The position numbers were made by a program, and so were the translations under genes. The notes under the pieces are model-generated. The model was not told the origin of the DNA. It searched no databases and saw only the letters and a list, made by a program, of their open reading frames with translations. A stretch of DNA of 35,168 nucleotides from an uncultured Sphingorhabdus sp. (GTDB lineage: Bacteria > Pseudomonadota > Alphaproteobacteria > Sphingomonadales > Sphingomonadaceae): NCBI GenBank assembly GCA_937944295.1, contig CALDZL010000110.1:1-35168 (forward strand). Direction: 5' to 3'. Below, piece by piece: positions 1 to 7,956 of the stretch. Position 1 is the stretch's first letter. Each line of letters begins with the position of its first letter.

Positions 1-641
1 ACAATCCGTTTATCCCCCTCTGATACTTCGGGCAGGAAGGCCTGCACCATGTGCGGCTCGCGCCATGTGCCATTAAACACCTCTAACAAAGCGCTTAAAT
101 TGCTGCCATCTTCGGGAACAAGGAAAATCGCTTTACCGCCATTGCCATGCAGCGGCTTGACAACAATCTTGCCATGCTGAGCTTGAAAGGCGCGCACTTC
201 ATCCAGATCGCGGGTAATGATAGTCGGCGGCATAAACTCTGCATAATCGAGAACATAGACTTTTTCGGGCGCATTGCGCACCGACACAGGATCATTGACC
301 ACCAATGTTTCGCCTTTAAGGCGCTCTAATAAATGCGTTGCGGTGATATATCCCACATCAAAAGGCGGGTCTTGGCGCATCATCACCACGTCAATATCGC
401 GGCCCAGATCAAGGCGCACTTCATCACCAAAACGAAAATGATTACCCTTGATGCGCTGTAAATCATGCACGCTGCGGGCTTTGGCGATCACACGCCCATC
501 CACCAAAGAGAGCGTTTCCACATCATAGTGAAAGATAGTATAACCGCGCTCCTGTGCGCTCAGCATCAGCGCGAAACTGCTATCGCCAGCTATCCCAATG
601 TCTTCCATCGGGTCCATTTGCATCGCGATTTTTAGCGTCAT
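1..641 (-). CDS. gshB: Glutathione synthetase, C-terminus cut by window edge
   Basis: ATP-dependent ligation of gamma-glutamylcysteine and glycine, the last step of cytosolic glutathione synthesis. I translated this from the minus strand: 213 residues are visible, starting MTLKIAMQMDPMEDI. The pre-ATP-grasp domain carries MRQDPPFDVGYIT (about residues 88-100). The ATP-grasp nucleotide-binding stretch KPLHGNGGKAIF lies at 162-173, and the visible part ends at EGDKRI, a family hallmark. The usual length is about 315 residues, so roughly 100 are missing at the left edge. The ATG at 639-641 has an AGGAT Shine-Dalgarno about 6 bases upstream. It lies just downstream of yraN and rsmI on the same strand, which fits one operon. 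Confidence 0.95.
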   Translation of the reverse strand, partial: MTLKIAMQMDPMEDIGIAGDSSFALMLSAQERGYTIFHYDVETLSLVDGRVIAKARSVHDLQRIKGNHFRFGDEVRLDLGRDIDVVMMRQDPPFDVGYITATHLLERLKGETLVVNDPVSVRNAPEKVYVLDYAEFMPPTIITRDLDEVRAFQAQHGKIVVKPLHGNGGKAIFLVPEDGSNLSALLEVFNGTWREPHMVQAFLPEVSEGDKRI

Positions 642-703
642 ATTATTATCCTAAATTATCCTACATTCTTATCTAAGCACAAAAGTATATCATGCAATAT
701 TGC

Positions 704-1051
704 TTATTGATCATGATGCACATTCTTAAGATGGATAGGCCATGACCAAGGCCCAATTAAGATGACATCAAAGCGTTTATCGCCTGAATATTCATGCGCT
801 ATGGCATGGGCAGCTGCCACAACGCGCTGCATTTTATATGCATTAATTGATTGTTCCAAATCACTATTTTTACTGCGAGACTTTACCTCTATAAAGGCAG
901 TCACACCAAAACGATAAGCAATGAGGTCAATTTCTCCACGCGCATTACGCACCCGCTGCGCCAATATACGATACCCCTGCAGACGTAACCACCAAGCGGC
1001 TATTGTTTCGGCGCGGCGACCCTTTGCTTCGGCTAATCGACGCTTATTCAT
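704..1051 (-). CDS. yraN: YraN family endonuclease-like protein (UPF0102)
   Basis: A small protein of 115 residues with the restriction-endonuclease-like (PD-(D/E)xK) fold of the YraN/UPF0102 family. The conserved elements are GRRAE near the start, GEIDLIAYR at 39-47 with the putative catalytic Asp42, and FIEVKSR at 53-59 with Glu55 and Lys57. The biological role of the family is unsettled; a nucleic-acid processing function is inferred from the fold. Its start overlaps the end of rsmI by 8 bases, an arrangement repeated in many bacteria, and implies translational coupling. Length is typical. Confidence 0.92.
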   Translation of the reverse strand: MNKRRLAEAKGRRAETIAAWWLRLQGYRILAQRVRNARGEIDLIAYRFGVTAFIEVKSRSKNSDLEQSINAYKMQRVVAAAHAIAHEYSGDKRFDVILIGPWSWPIHLKNVHHDQ

Positions 1052-1910
1052 TACACTTTTGCGCGGATTTTAGAGCATTGGCACGCGCATAAATCTTCTT
1101 ACGGTCCAAGCCAAACCGCCCCGCAATTTCAGCAGCAGCTTTGGACGCTGGTAAGCGCGATAAGGTTTCTTTCAGAGCTGCATCGACATCACCCTGTTCA
1201 AACGAATCAATATTATTAGGCGGACCAACTATGATGCAAATTTCACCTTTTGGTGATTCTTTGGCATAAATATCCAATAATATGGATAGTTTCCCGCATT
1301 GGGTTTCTTCAAATTTTTTGGTGATTTCACGGACTATAGCTGCATCTCTATCGCCTAAAACAGATAATAAAGCATCCAGAGCTTTGTTCAATCTTGGACC
1401 GCTCTCATAAAAAATTAATGTCGATTCGAGTGTGATAAATTTCTGTAAAACCGCCTGCCGCGCTTTTGTTTTTGAAGGCAAAAACCCTTCAAATAAGAAA
1501 CGATCAGTAGGCAAGCCGCTTAACGTCAAGGCTGCAATGGCCGCGATTGGCCCAGGCATTGTAGACACAAAAACCCCTTGATTTCTGGCCTCTCGCACCA
1601 ATTTATAGCCAGGATCCGATATCAGCGGTGTTCCAGCATCGCTGACTAAGGCGACAATTCCAGTACGCGCTATTTCGAGCAGTTCGTCACGCACATTATC
1701 ATTGCTATGATCATGATAGGGGCGCATTTTATTCTTTATACCAAGGTGATACAATAGTTTACCCGTAACCCGACTATCCTCTACAGCTATGATATCTGCG
1801 GCTTGCAATATATTTATGCCGCGTTGTGACATATCTGCAAGGTTGCCGATTGGGGTCGCAACAATGTATAGACCATTTTCAAAACAATTATTGGGTAAGG
1901 ACGGTATCAT
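1044..1910 (-). CDS. rsmI: 16S rRNA (cytidine1402-2'-O)-methyltransferase
   Basis: A tetrapyrrole-methylase-fold enzyme that 2'-O-methylates C1402 in the decoding centre of 16S rRNA using S-adenosylmethionine. The 288-residue protein shows YIVATPIGNLAD at 15-26, VSDAGTPLISDPG at 89-101 and the GPIAAIAALTLSGLPTDRF segment at about 120-138. The reading frame runs open upstream to 2252, but family members begin about 10 residues before GLYIVATPIGNL, so the ATG at 1908-1910 is chosen. A GTG three codons upstream (1917-1919) is possible. Its start is head-to-head with the PBP-activator gene. It is followed by yraN with an 8-base overlap. Confidence 0.95.
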   Translation of the reverse strand: MIPSLPNNCFENGLYIVATPIGNLADMSQRGINILQAADIIAVEDSRVTGKLLYHLGIKNKMRPYHDHSNDNVRDELLEIARTGIVALVSDAGTPLISDPGYKLVREARNQGVFVSTMPGPIAAIAALTLSGLPTDRFLFEGFLPSKTKARQAVLQKFITLESTLIFYESGPRLNKALDALLSVLGDRDAAIVREITKKFEETQCGKLSILLDIYAKESPKGEICIIVGPPNNIDSFEQGDVDAALKETLSRLPASKAAAEIAGRFGLDRKKIYARANALKSAQKCNE

Positions 1911-1989
1911 GAATTTCACTATTGCAGCACAATATATAGAACAGCAAGGTTCGAACACTGTGTACAGCATTTTGAATGAAAATAGCAGT

Positions 1990-3144
1990 TTGAAATGGAT
2001 TAAAAGAACGGCGGCAGCGACAGGTTTAAGCTTTTTGGCTGCCTGTTCCTCTGTTGTGCCAAATGCAGCACCAACAGCAGCACCTCCTGCTCCCGTGACA
2101 ACGGCTGCAGTCAATGTTGTTGCCACCGACAGTGATCGGCACCGCGTTGCATTATTATTGCCTATCAGTGGTAAAGACGGTGACGTAGGCCAAACGCTTG
2201 CTAATGCCACGACTCTGGCTTTGCTCGACACGAAATCCTCTAACATCCGCATGACAACTTATGATACTGCTCTGGGGGTTCAGGCAGCGGCACAAAAAGC
2301 CATTGCCGATGGGAACAAATTAATTCTCGGTCCATTACGCGGTGATAATGTTGTTACCGTTGCTGGCATAGCGCGCCAAGCCAATGTTCCGATCATCAGC
2401 TTTTCCAATGATGTTAGCGCAGCGGGGCAAAATGTATTTTTGTTGGGCCATTTACCCAATCAATCCATCAGCCGTATTGTAGAATTTGCGAGAGAACGCG
2501 GAAAAACTCGCTTTGCAGGATTGATCCCTAAAAATGTATTTGGTCAACGTGCATTATCAAATCTTACTCGGTCTGTGCGTAATGCAGGTGCTACTATGGT
2601 TACTATCCAAGAATATGATAGTAATAGCCGTTCCAGCATAGAATCCGCTGCGCGCAAAATTAGCAATTCAGGTGATGTTGATGCCGTCTTAATAGCAGAT
2701 GGTGGTAGACGAGCTGCTGTTGGTGCCGCCTACTTGCGCAATAACGGGTTACAAACTGTTCAAATCATGGGAACCGATCGGTGGAATGTTGATAATAGCT
2801 TAGTATCCAGCAGCGTTATGCGCGGCGCTTGGTTTGCGAGCGTTGCGGATGGTCTTTACCGTCAATATGCAAATAATTATCGCTCAAGGTTTAATAATAC
2901 ACCATTACGCCTGTCAAGCCTTGGTTATGACTCGGTTTTATTGGTCGCTCGTGTTGCCCGAGATTGGCCTGTTGGGACGAATTTTCCTGTAGAAAAATTA
3001 ACCGACCCAGATGGTTTTATTGGTATCGATGGAGCATTCCGTTTCATGCCAAATGGCCTCACGGAACGCATGCTAGAAGTGCAAGAAGTTCGCCAAGGAC
3101 AACATGTAACTATCGATGCAGCACCAAAAACATTTGAACAGTGA
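1990..3144 (+). CDS. Penicillin-binding protein activator, LpoA/LppC-like lipoprotein
   Basis: A periplasmic, probably outer-membrane-anchored lipoprotein with a type 1 periplasmic-binding-protein fold. Members of the LppC/LpoA family stimulate bifunctional penicillin-binding proteins. Starting at the TTG at 1990 gives a textbook lipoprotein signal: KWIKR, a hydrophobic run and the lipobox LAAC with Cys at residue 19. Landmarks of the fold are HRVALLLPISG, KLILGPLRGDNV, VPIISFSND and GLIPKNVFGQRAL, and then AVLIADGGRRAA. An in-frame ATG at 1909 has a better Shine-Dalgarno (AAGGA, 7 bases upstream) but would add 27 residues before the signal peptide and overlap the rsmI start codon. The product is clear at family level; the start is uncertain. 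Confidence 0.85.
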   Translation: MKWIKRTAAATGLSFLAACSSVVPNAAPTAAPPAPVTTAAVNVVATDSDRHRVALLLPISGKDGDVGQTLANATTLALLDTKSSNIRMTTYDTALGVQAAAQKAIADGNKLILGPLRGDNVVTVAGIARQANVPIISFSNDVSAAGQNVFLLGHLPNQSISRIVEFARERGKTRFAGLIPKNVFGQRALSNLTRSVRNAGATMVTIQEYDSNSRSSIESAARKISNSGDVDAVLIADGGRRAAVGAAYLRNNGLQTVQIMGTDRWNVDNSLVSSSVMRGAWFASVADGLYRQYANNYRSRFNNTPLRLSSLGYDSVLLVARVARDWPVGTNFPVEKLTDPDGFIGIDGAFRFMPNGLTERMLEVQEVRQGQHVTIDAAPKTFEQ

Positions 3145-3191
3145 ATTCGCAGAGCAAAATAGAATATCATCCACTACAAAGGCGATATTTC

Positions 3192-3740
3192 TTATGCGGC
3201 TACACCGCGTTCTTTGCGCATCTTATTCAGTTTTTTAAGCACCATTTGACGTTTTAAACGCGATAAATGGTCAATAAATAATATACCTTCAAGATGATCC
3301 ATTTCATGTTGCAAGCATATGGCCATAAGACCATCCATATTTTGCACATGGACTTTACCATCCAAATCTTGCCAACGCGCTCTTATAGTCGCGGGCCGTT
3401 CTACATCGGCAAACTGCTCTGGTACAGAAAGGCAGCCTTCTTTATAGGCTGCTAATTCTTCAGAAGGATCTAAAATTTCTGGGTTTATAAATACCAATGG
3501 GTTTTTCTCTGGCCCTTCAGCGCTAGGCTCTTCACTTTCTGGAGTTTCCTGAAGGTCAATCACTAATATGCGTTTGGGAACGCCCACCTGGATAGCTGCC
3601 AAGCCAATTCCATTGGCTGCATACATTGTATCTGTCATATCCTGGACAAGCTTTTTGAGCGCATCGTCAAATTCTTCAACGGGTGATGACACAGTTTTAA
3701 GCCGTGCATCGGGAACTTCTAATATCTGTAAAATAGCCAT
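3192..3740 (-). CDS. def: Peptide deformylase
   Basis: Removes the N-formyl group from nascent proteins; a cytosolic Fe/Zn metalloenzyme of 182 residues. All three family motifs are intact: GIGLAAIQ at 44-51, EGCLSVP at 101-107 (metal ligand Cys103) and QHEMDH at 144-149 (ligands His145 and His149, catalytic Glu146). An acidic insertion at about 65-80 separates strands between motifs 1 and 2. It converges with the PBP-activator gene, leaving 47 bases with no convincing terminator. Its partner fmt is 2.5 kb away, on the opposite strand. Confidence 0.97.
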   Translation of the reverse strand: MAILQILEVPDARLKTVSSPVEEFDDALKKLVQDMTDTMYAANGIGLAAIQVGVPKRILVIDLQETPESEEPSAEGPEKNPLVFINPEILDPSEELAAYKEGCLSVPEQFADVERPATIRARWQDLDGKVHVQNMDGLMAICLQHEMDHLEGILFIDHLSRLKRQMVLKKLNKMRKERGVAA

Positions 3741-3793
3741 AAGTGCCAGATAGGGATTATTTCACTATTGGTCAATGTAACAGAGTATCAAAT

Positions 3794-3814
3794 ATTCAAT
3801 GATGTATATTGAAT
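3794..3814. repeat. Short inverted repeat between def and the lrp-like gene
   Basis: ATTCAAT at 3794-3800 and ATTGAAT at 3808-3814 form a perfect 7-bp inverted repeat around a 7-base spacer. It lies downstream of the Lrp-like gene and upstream of def, both on the minus strand. There is no long T run after it, so it is either a weak terminator or a binding site in the def promoter region. Confidence 0.35.
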
Positions 3815-3828
3815 GAAACGATTAAAGA

Positions 3829-4290
3829 TCATGCCCTTAAATCTTTTGAAGAACCCAGATTGATATAGGATGTAATGCTTTTCACTTGTGGTAAAGTACC
3901 CAAAGTATCCGTATGAAATGATTTATATGCTTTTAAGTCTGCTACCTCGACCCGCAATAAATATTCAATCGCGCCCGTTACATCATGGCATTCTCTAACT
4001 TCAGACGCAGCATCCATAGCAGCCTCAAACGCCTGCGCATCTTTTTTACTATGACCAGACAGACCCACCATAACAAAAATGACAGCACCAACACCTAATT
4101 GCGTATGATCTACAATAGCGCGATAGCCTCTGATGATTTCTTTGCGCTCTAATTCTTGTACACGCCTCAAACAGGCCGATGCAGATAAACCAACTCTATG
4201 TGCCAATTCCACATTAGAGATTCGTCCATCACTCTCCAATTCACGCAATATTTTGCGGTCTATATTATCAATTTCCATCATATGTTGCAT
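3829..4290 (-). CDS. Lrp/AsnC family transcriptional regulator
   Basis: A 153-residue DNA-binding regulator. The N-terminal winged helix-turn-helix covers roughly residues 6-55 (IDRKILREL, then VELAHRVGLSASACLRRVQ). The C-terminal RAM/AsnC ligand-binding domain follows, from about 70 to the end. Proteins of this family usually sense amino acids. It is divergent from the indoleamine 2,3-dioxygenase gene, so a tryptophan or kynurenine sensor controlling that gene, comparable to KynR-type regulators, is the natural inference. Met4 and Met5 are alternative starts. No clear Shine-Dalgarno precedes any of them. Confidence 0.93.
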   Translation of the reverse strand: MQHMMEIDNIDRKILRELESDGRISNVELAHRVGLSASACLRRVQELERKEIIRGYRAIVDHTQLGVGAVIFVMVGLSGHSKKDAQAFEAAMDAASEVRECHDVTGAIEYLLRVEVADLKAYKSFHTDTLGTLPQVKSITSYINLGSSKDLRA

Positions 4291-4369
4291 AAATAAAATA
4301 TATTATGATGGAATTGCAAGATATTTCATCTGAATATGATTTATGTGTTGATCTATAGATTATGCAACA
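4283..4369. promoter_or_regulatory. Divergent regulatory region with 10-bp inverted repeat arms
   Basis: The region between the lrp-like and ido genes contains TGTTGCATAA at 4283-4292 and its exact reverse complement TTATGCAACA at 4360-4369. The centres of the two arms are about 77 bp apart. One arm overlaps the start of the regulator gene and the other overlaps the probable transcription or leader start of ido. Paired, widely spaced sites of this kind suit Lrp-family octamers that wrap DNA. A possible ido -10 box, TATAGAT, lies at about 4355-4361. The operator role is inferred. Confidence 0.45.
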
Positions 4370-4385
4370 AGCGAGAGGGTTTAGA

Positions 4386-5564
4386 ATGGCTATTTTAGCA
4401 TTAGAAAATTATGACATGTCGGCACAAAGAGGGTTTTTATGTCATTATGATGCCAGCAAAATCAACTTTAATGGTAAAATGAGTGAAGTGAGAGATGTTG
4501 CATTAAAATTACCAAAGATATTACCAACAGGAAAAATTCGTGGTTTTTTGAATGCTAATCTGCCTACTTTAGACATTAACAGCGATCTTGATAGTTTGTC
4601 TGATGCCCAGTTACGCATGGCCATGATCCATTATTCATTCATGGTACAATCCTATATATGGGGCGAGCCTAATCCACCTGAAATTTTACCTGCTTACCTG
4701 GCGCAGCCCATTGTGGCGTTATCCGATAGATTAGACCAACCTCCGCTTATGACTTATAGCGGCTATGTGCTGGATAATTGGGCAAAGATAGATGAAAACA
4801 AGCCTATTGATGTTGATAATATCCATATGATTCAAAATTTCTTATCGGGCCAAGACGAGGCATGGTTCGTCCTTGTCCATGTAGCAATTGAGGCGCATGC
4901 TGGTGAGATATTAGCATCTATGGGTCCCATTATTGAAGCATGCCATAATGATGATAGCGATACAGTTCAGAAATTATTGGAATCCAATGCGATTCGTTGG
5001 GCTGGTATCAATGCCATATTTGACCGTATGCCAGAGAAATGTGATCCCTATATTTATTTTGAACGGGTTCGCCCTTATATCCACGGCTGGAAAGACAATC
5101 CTGCTTTGTCCGACGGTATCATTTATGAAGGGGTAGAGCAATATGGCAATAAAGCCCAAGCATTTCGCGGCCAAACGGGATCGCAATCCTCAATAGTACC
5201 TTCAATGGATGCTTTATTATGTGTAGGCCATGCGGCAGACCCTCTTCGAGAATATTTGGATCAATTGCATATGTATCGCTCCCCTAAACATCGAAAATTT
5301 ATAGAAGATGTGCGTAGCAAGAGTAATTTACGATCTTATGTTGAAAACTCGGATAATGTTGGCTTAGTTGATGCCTATAATTCCAATATCCAAGCTGTAG
5401 CTGATTTTAGAACACGCCACCTCGAATATGCGGCAAGCTATATCAATAAACAGCAAAAACAAGCCGATGGCAATGATACAGATGTTGGAACGGGCGGTAC
5501 ACCTTTCATGCGCTATCTCAAAAAACATCGGGATGAAACTTCGAGCAATCTCATTAAGATATAA
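4386..5564 (+). CDS. Indoleamine 2,3-dioxygenase family protein
   Basis: A heme dioxygenase that opens the indole ring of tryptophan to N-formylkynurenine, the first step of the kynurenine route. The 392-residue protein follows the animal/fungal/bacterial IDO pattern rather than the TDO pattern. It has the YFERVRPY segment with Arg229 in the place of the substrate-carboxylate-binding Arg of human IDO1, FRGQTGSQSS at 260-269, and RTRHLEYAASYI with His345 as proximal heme ligand. The GTGGTPFMRYLK loop (368-379) closes the active site. The ATG at 4386 is preceded by GAGAGG at good spacing; an in-frame ATG at 4362 has none. No kynureninase or formamidase gene is adjacent. Its 3' end converges on recR with a 13-base gap. 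Confidence 0.93.
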   Translation: MAILALENYDMSAQRGFLCHYDASKINFNGKMSEVRDVALKLPKILPTGKIRGFLNANLPTLDINSDLDSLSDAQLRMAMIHYSFMVQSYIWGEPNPPEILPAYLAQPIVALSDRLDQPPLMTYSGYVLDNWAKIDENKPIDVDNIHMIQNFLSGQDEAWFVLVHVAIEAHAGEILASMGPIIEACHNDDSDTVQKLLESNAIRWAGINAIFDRMPEKCDPYIYFERVRPYIHGWKDNPALSDGIIYEGVEQYGNKAQAFRGQTGSQSSIVPSMDALLCVGHAADPLREYLDQLHMYRSPKHRKFIEDVRSKSNLRSYVENSDNVGLVDAYNSNIQAVADFRTRHLEYAASYINKQQKQADGNDTDVGTGGTPFMRYLKKHRDETSSNLIKI

Positions 5565-5577
5565 AGTCAAAATAATA

Positions 5578-6171
5578 TCATACAGGACGGCGGGCGCGCA
5601 ATGCTTGTGCCAAAGTGCCTTCGTCCAAATAATCAAGTTCACCACCAACAGGTAATCCATGTGCCAATTGGGTAAGGCGCACTGGAAATTCTTCTAATCG
5701 CTCGGCAATATAATGCGAAGTGGCTTGACCTTCTAACGTTGCATTCATAGCAAGTACCACTTCATCAATATCGCCGTCGCGTATACGATTTATCAGCGTA
5801 TCGATATGCAAATCTTCTGGACGCACCCCATCAAGCGCCGATAATTTACCGCCCAATACATGGTATTTACCCGCAAAAAGCCGTGATCTATCCAACGCCC
5901 AAAGATCAGAAACTTCCTCGACAACGCATAAGGAACGCGCATCACGCTTGCTATCAACACAGATATGACAGGGCGATATAGTGTCGATATTTGCACAGAT
6001 AGAACAGGTCTTTAAATTCTCATTCACAGCGCTCAGAGCTGCCAATAATGGTTGCAAGGAGGACTCGCGCTTCTTCATCAAATGCAGAACAACGCGCCGT
6101 GCTGAGCGCGGACCAAGCCCAGGAAGACGAGATAATGATTGCGCCAATGCGTCTATTTCTTGCGAAGCCAT
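5578..6171 (-). CDS. recR: Recombination mediator protein RecR
   Basis: A cytosolic protein of the RecF pathway that, with RecO, loads RecA at single-strand gaps. It has 197 residues, the normal length. The helix-hairpin-helix is [12 protein letters not shown] at 15-26. The zinc finger cysteines are Cys56, Cys59, Cys68 and Cys71. The Toprim domain carries VVEE at 83-86 and GKYHVLGG at 101-108, and a C-terminal Walker B-like segment follows. It is divergent from fmt with 48 bases between their starts. Confidence 0.97.
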   Translation of the reverse strand: MASQEIDALAQSLSRLPGLGPRSARRVVLHLMKKRESSLQPLLAALSAVNENLKTCSICANIDTISPCHICVDSKRDARSLCVVEEVSDLWALDRSRLFAGKYHVLGGKLSALDGVRPEDLHIDTLINRIRDGDIDEVVLAMNATLEGQATSHYIAERLEEFPVRLTQLAHGLPVGGELDYLDEGTLAQALRARRPV

Positions 6172-6219
6172 ACTTGATTACCTAAAGCCTATTACAAATA
6201 TTTACCAAGGGAAAATTAC

Positions 6220-7134
6220 ATGCGCATAGCTTTTATGGGAACCCCCGATTTCGCTGTCCCAGCTTTACGCTCTTTGCATTCGGCTGGCCATAATATTATG
6301 GCAGTCTATAGCCAGCCCCCACGTCCAGCCAATCGCGGCAAGAAACTCACCAAATCTGCGGTGCATATAGCGGCTGAGGAATTGAGTTTAGAGGTCAAAA
6401 CACCACTGAATTTCAAAATCAAGCAGGATCAAGACGAATTTGATACCCTTGGCAGCGACATCGCCATAGTAGCGGCCTATGGACTGATATTACCGCAAAG
6501 CATATTGGATATACCCAAGCATGGCTGCCTCAATATTCATGGGTCTTTATTACCTCGATGGCGCGGTGCTGCCCCTGTACAGCGGGCGATAGAGGCAGGT
6601 GACACAGAAACTGGCGTCATGATTATGCAAATGGAAGCAGGATTAGACACGGGGCCTGTGCGCGCAATATCAAAAACTATGATCGCGAATAAAACAACGG
6701 GTGAACTCACCAGAGAATTAGCGGATATGGGTGCAAAATTGCTAGTCGATGTTTTGCGAGACTTATCGGCATATCCCGCCATAGCCCAATCAGAAGAGGG
6801 CATAACTTACGCGAAGAAAATAACCAAGGGTGAAGCGCAAATCAATTTCACACAAGATGCTACTATGATTGAGCGCAAAATTCGCGCTTATAATCCAATG
6901 CCTGGCGCGTTCTTTGAACAGGATGATATCCGCTATCGCATTCACAGCGCCCAGATTATTGATGTTCAAGGCGATGCTGGCGAAATTTTAGATAATCAAA
7001 TGACCATCGCTTGCGGCCAACAATCCATTCGCCCCATCATCATTCAAAAAGCTGGTAAACCCCAAATGGCCTTAGATGAATTTTTGCGCGGCAATGCTTT
7101 TCCCAAAGGCCTAACACTGGATCACAATATATGA
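6220..7134 (+). CDS. fmt: Methionyl-tRNA formyltransferase
   Basis: Transfers a formyl group from 10-formyltetrahydrofolate to initiator Met-tRNA. It has 304 residues. The start [19 protein letters not shown] is diagnostic. Catalytic residues are Asn105 and His107 in [18 protein letters not shown], and Asp143 in GLDTGP. The C-terminal OB-fold begins near residue 205. The gene overlaps truA by ATGA (7131-7134), so the two are translationally coupled. Its functional partner def lies close by on the other strand. Confidence 0.97.
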   Translation: MRIAFMGTPDFAVPALRSLHSAGHNIMAVYSQPPRPANRGKKLTKSAVHIAAEELSLEVKTPLNFKIKQDQDEFDTLGSDIAIVAAYGLILPQSILDIPKHGCLNIHGSLLPRWRGAAPVQRAIEAGDTETGVMIMQMEAGLDTGPVRAISKTMIANKTTGELTRELADMGAKLLVDVLRDLSAYPAIAQSEEGITYAKKITKGEAQINFTQDATMIERKIRAYNPMPGAFFEQDDIRYRIHSAQIIDVQGDAGEILDNQMTIACGQQSIRPIIIQKAGKPQMALDEFLRGNAFPKGLTLDHNI

Positions 7135-7907
7135 AACGCTATGCTATTTGCCTAGAATTCCATGGCGCACCTTTCATGGGGTGGCAACGTCAAAGCCATG
7201 GTCCCAGCGTGCAGCAGACTATCGAAGAAGCTATATATAGTATCACCCAACAAGAGGTTGTTTTGCAAGGTGCGGGCCGTACTGATGCTGGCGTTCATGC
7301 CAAAGCGATGATTGCCCATTTTGATCTGGAAACCAAATTGTCAGACTTTCGTCTAATCGAGGGTATCAATGCCAAATTAATTAAGCACCCAATCGCATTA
7401 TTAGATATTGCGAGCGTTGCGGATGATTGGCACGCCCGATTTTCCTGTCATGGTCGCTTCTATCGCTATCGCATCATCAACCGCCGAGCACCGCTTACGC
7501 ATGATAAAGGCCTTGCTTGGCGCGTAGCCCGCACATTAGACATAGATGCGATGCATGATGCTGCACAATGCCTCATTGGTGTGCATGATTTCACCACATT
7601 TCGCAGCACCCAATGCCAATCCAAAAGCCCTGTAAAATCACTAGAGAAGTTGAATGTCCACCGCATAGATGAACATGAAATATGGGTCGAGGCCGCTGCT
7701 ATTTCTTTCCTGCACCATCAAGTAAGATCAATGGTAGGATGCCTAGCGGAAGTTGGCATGGGCAAATGGGATAAGTCCGACCTGCAAACCGCCTTAGAAG
7801 CAAAAGATCGTAGTGCACTAGCTCTAAATGCACCACCCGATGGATTATATTTCATGGGTGCGCTCTATGAGGATGCACCTTTTTCCGAAAAGTCAGAGCA
7901 AAATTAA
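7131..7907 (+). CDS. truA: tRNA pseudouridine(38-40) synthase
   Basis: Isomerises uridines 38-40 in the anticodon arm of tRNAs. It has 258 residues. The catalytic motif [11 protein letters not shown] is at 47-57 with the nucleophile Asp52. The second conserved region RFYRYRI and the C-terminal [12 protein letters not shown] block are present. It is the second gene of a fmt-truA unit. The 49 bases to the convergent asparagine-synthetase-like gene contain direct repeats of ACTATT but no good terminator hairpin. Confidence 0.97.
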   Translation: MKRYAICLEFHGAPFMGWQRQSHGPSVQQTIEEAIYSITQQEVVLQGAGRTDAGVHAKAMIAHFDLETKLSDFRLIEGINAKLIKHPIALLDIASVADDWHARFSCHGRFYRYRIINRRAPLTHDKGLAWRVARTLDIDAMHDAAQCLIGVHDFTTFRSTQCQSKSPVKSLEKLNVHRIDEHEIWVEAAAISFLHHQVRSMVGCLAEVGMGKWDKSDLQTALEAKDRSALALNAPPDGLYFMGALYEDAPFSEKSEQN

Positions 7908-7956
7908 TTCGGACTATTGATCAGACACTATTGACTCAGCACTATCCATTCAGGCC

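Noticed and set aside
1911-2252. Long in-frame upstream extension of rsmI (114 extra codons)
   Set aside because: It lies antisense to the PBP-activator gene, has no family likeness, and RsmI proteins begin at about the internal Met used here.
3145-3191. Terminator hairpin between the PBP activator and def
   Set aside because: GAATATC and GATATTTC nearby pair only imperfectly, with no T run.
4362-4385. Upstream ATG for the indoleamine dioxygenase
   Set aside because: No ribosome site precedes it, while GAGAGG fits the ATG at 4386; it also falls in the inverted-repeat arm.
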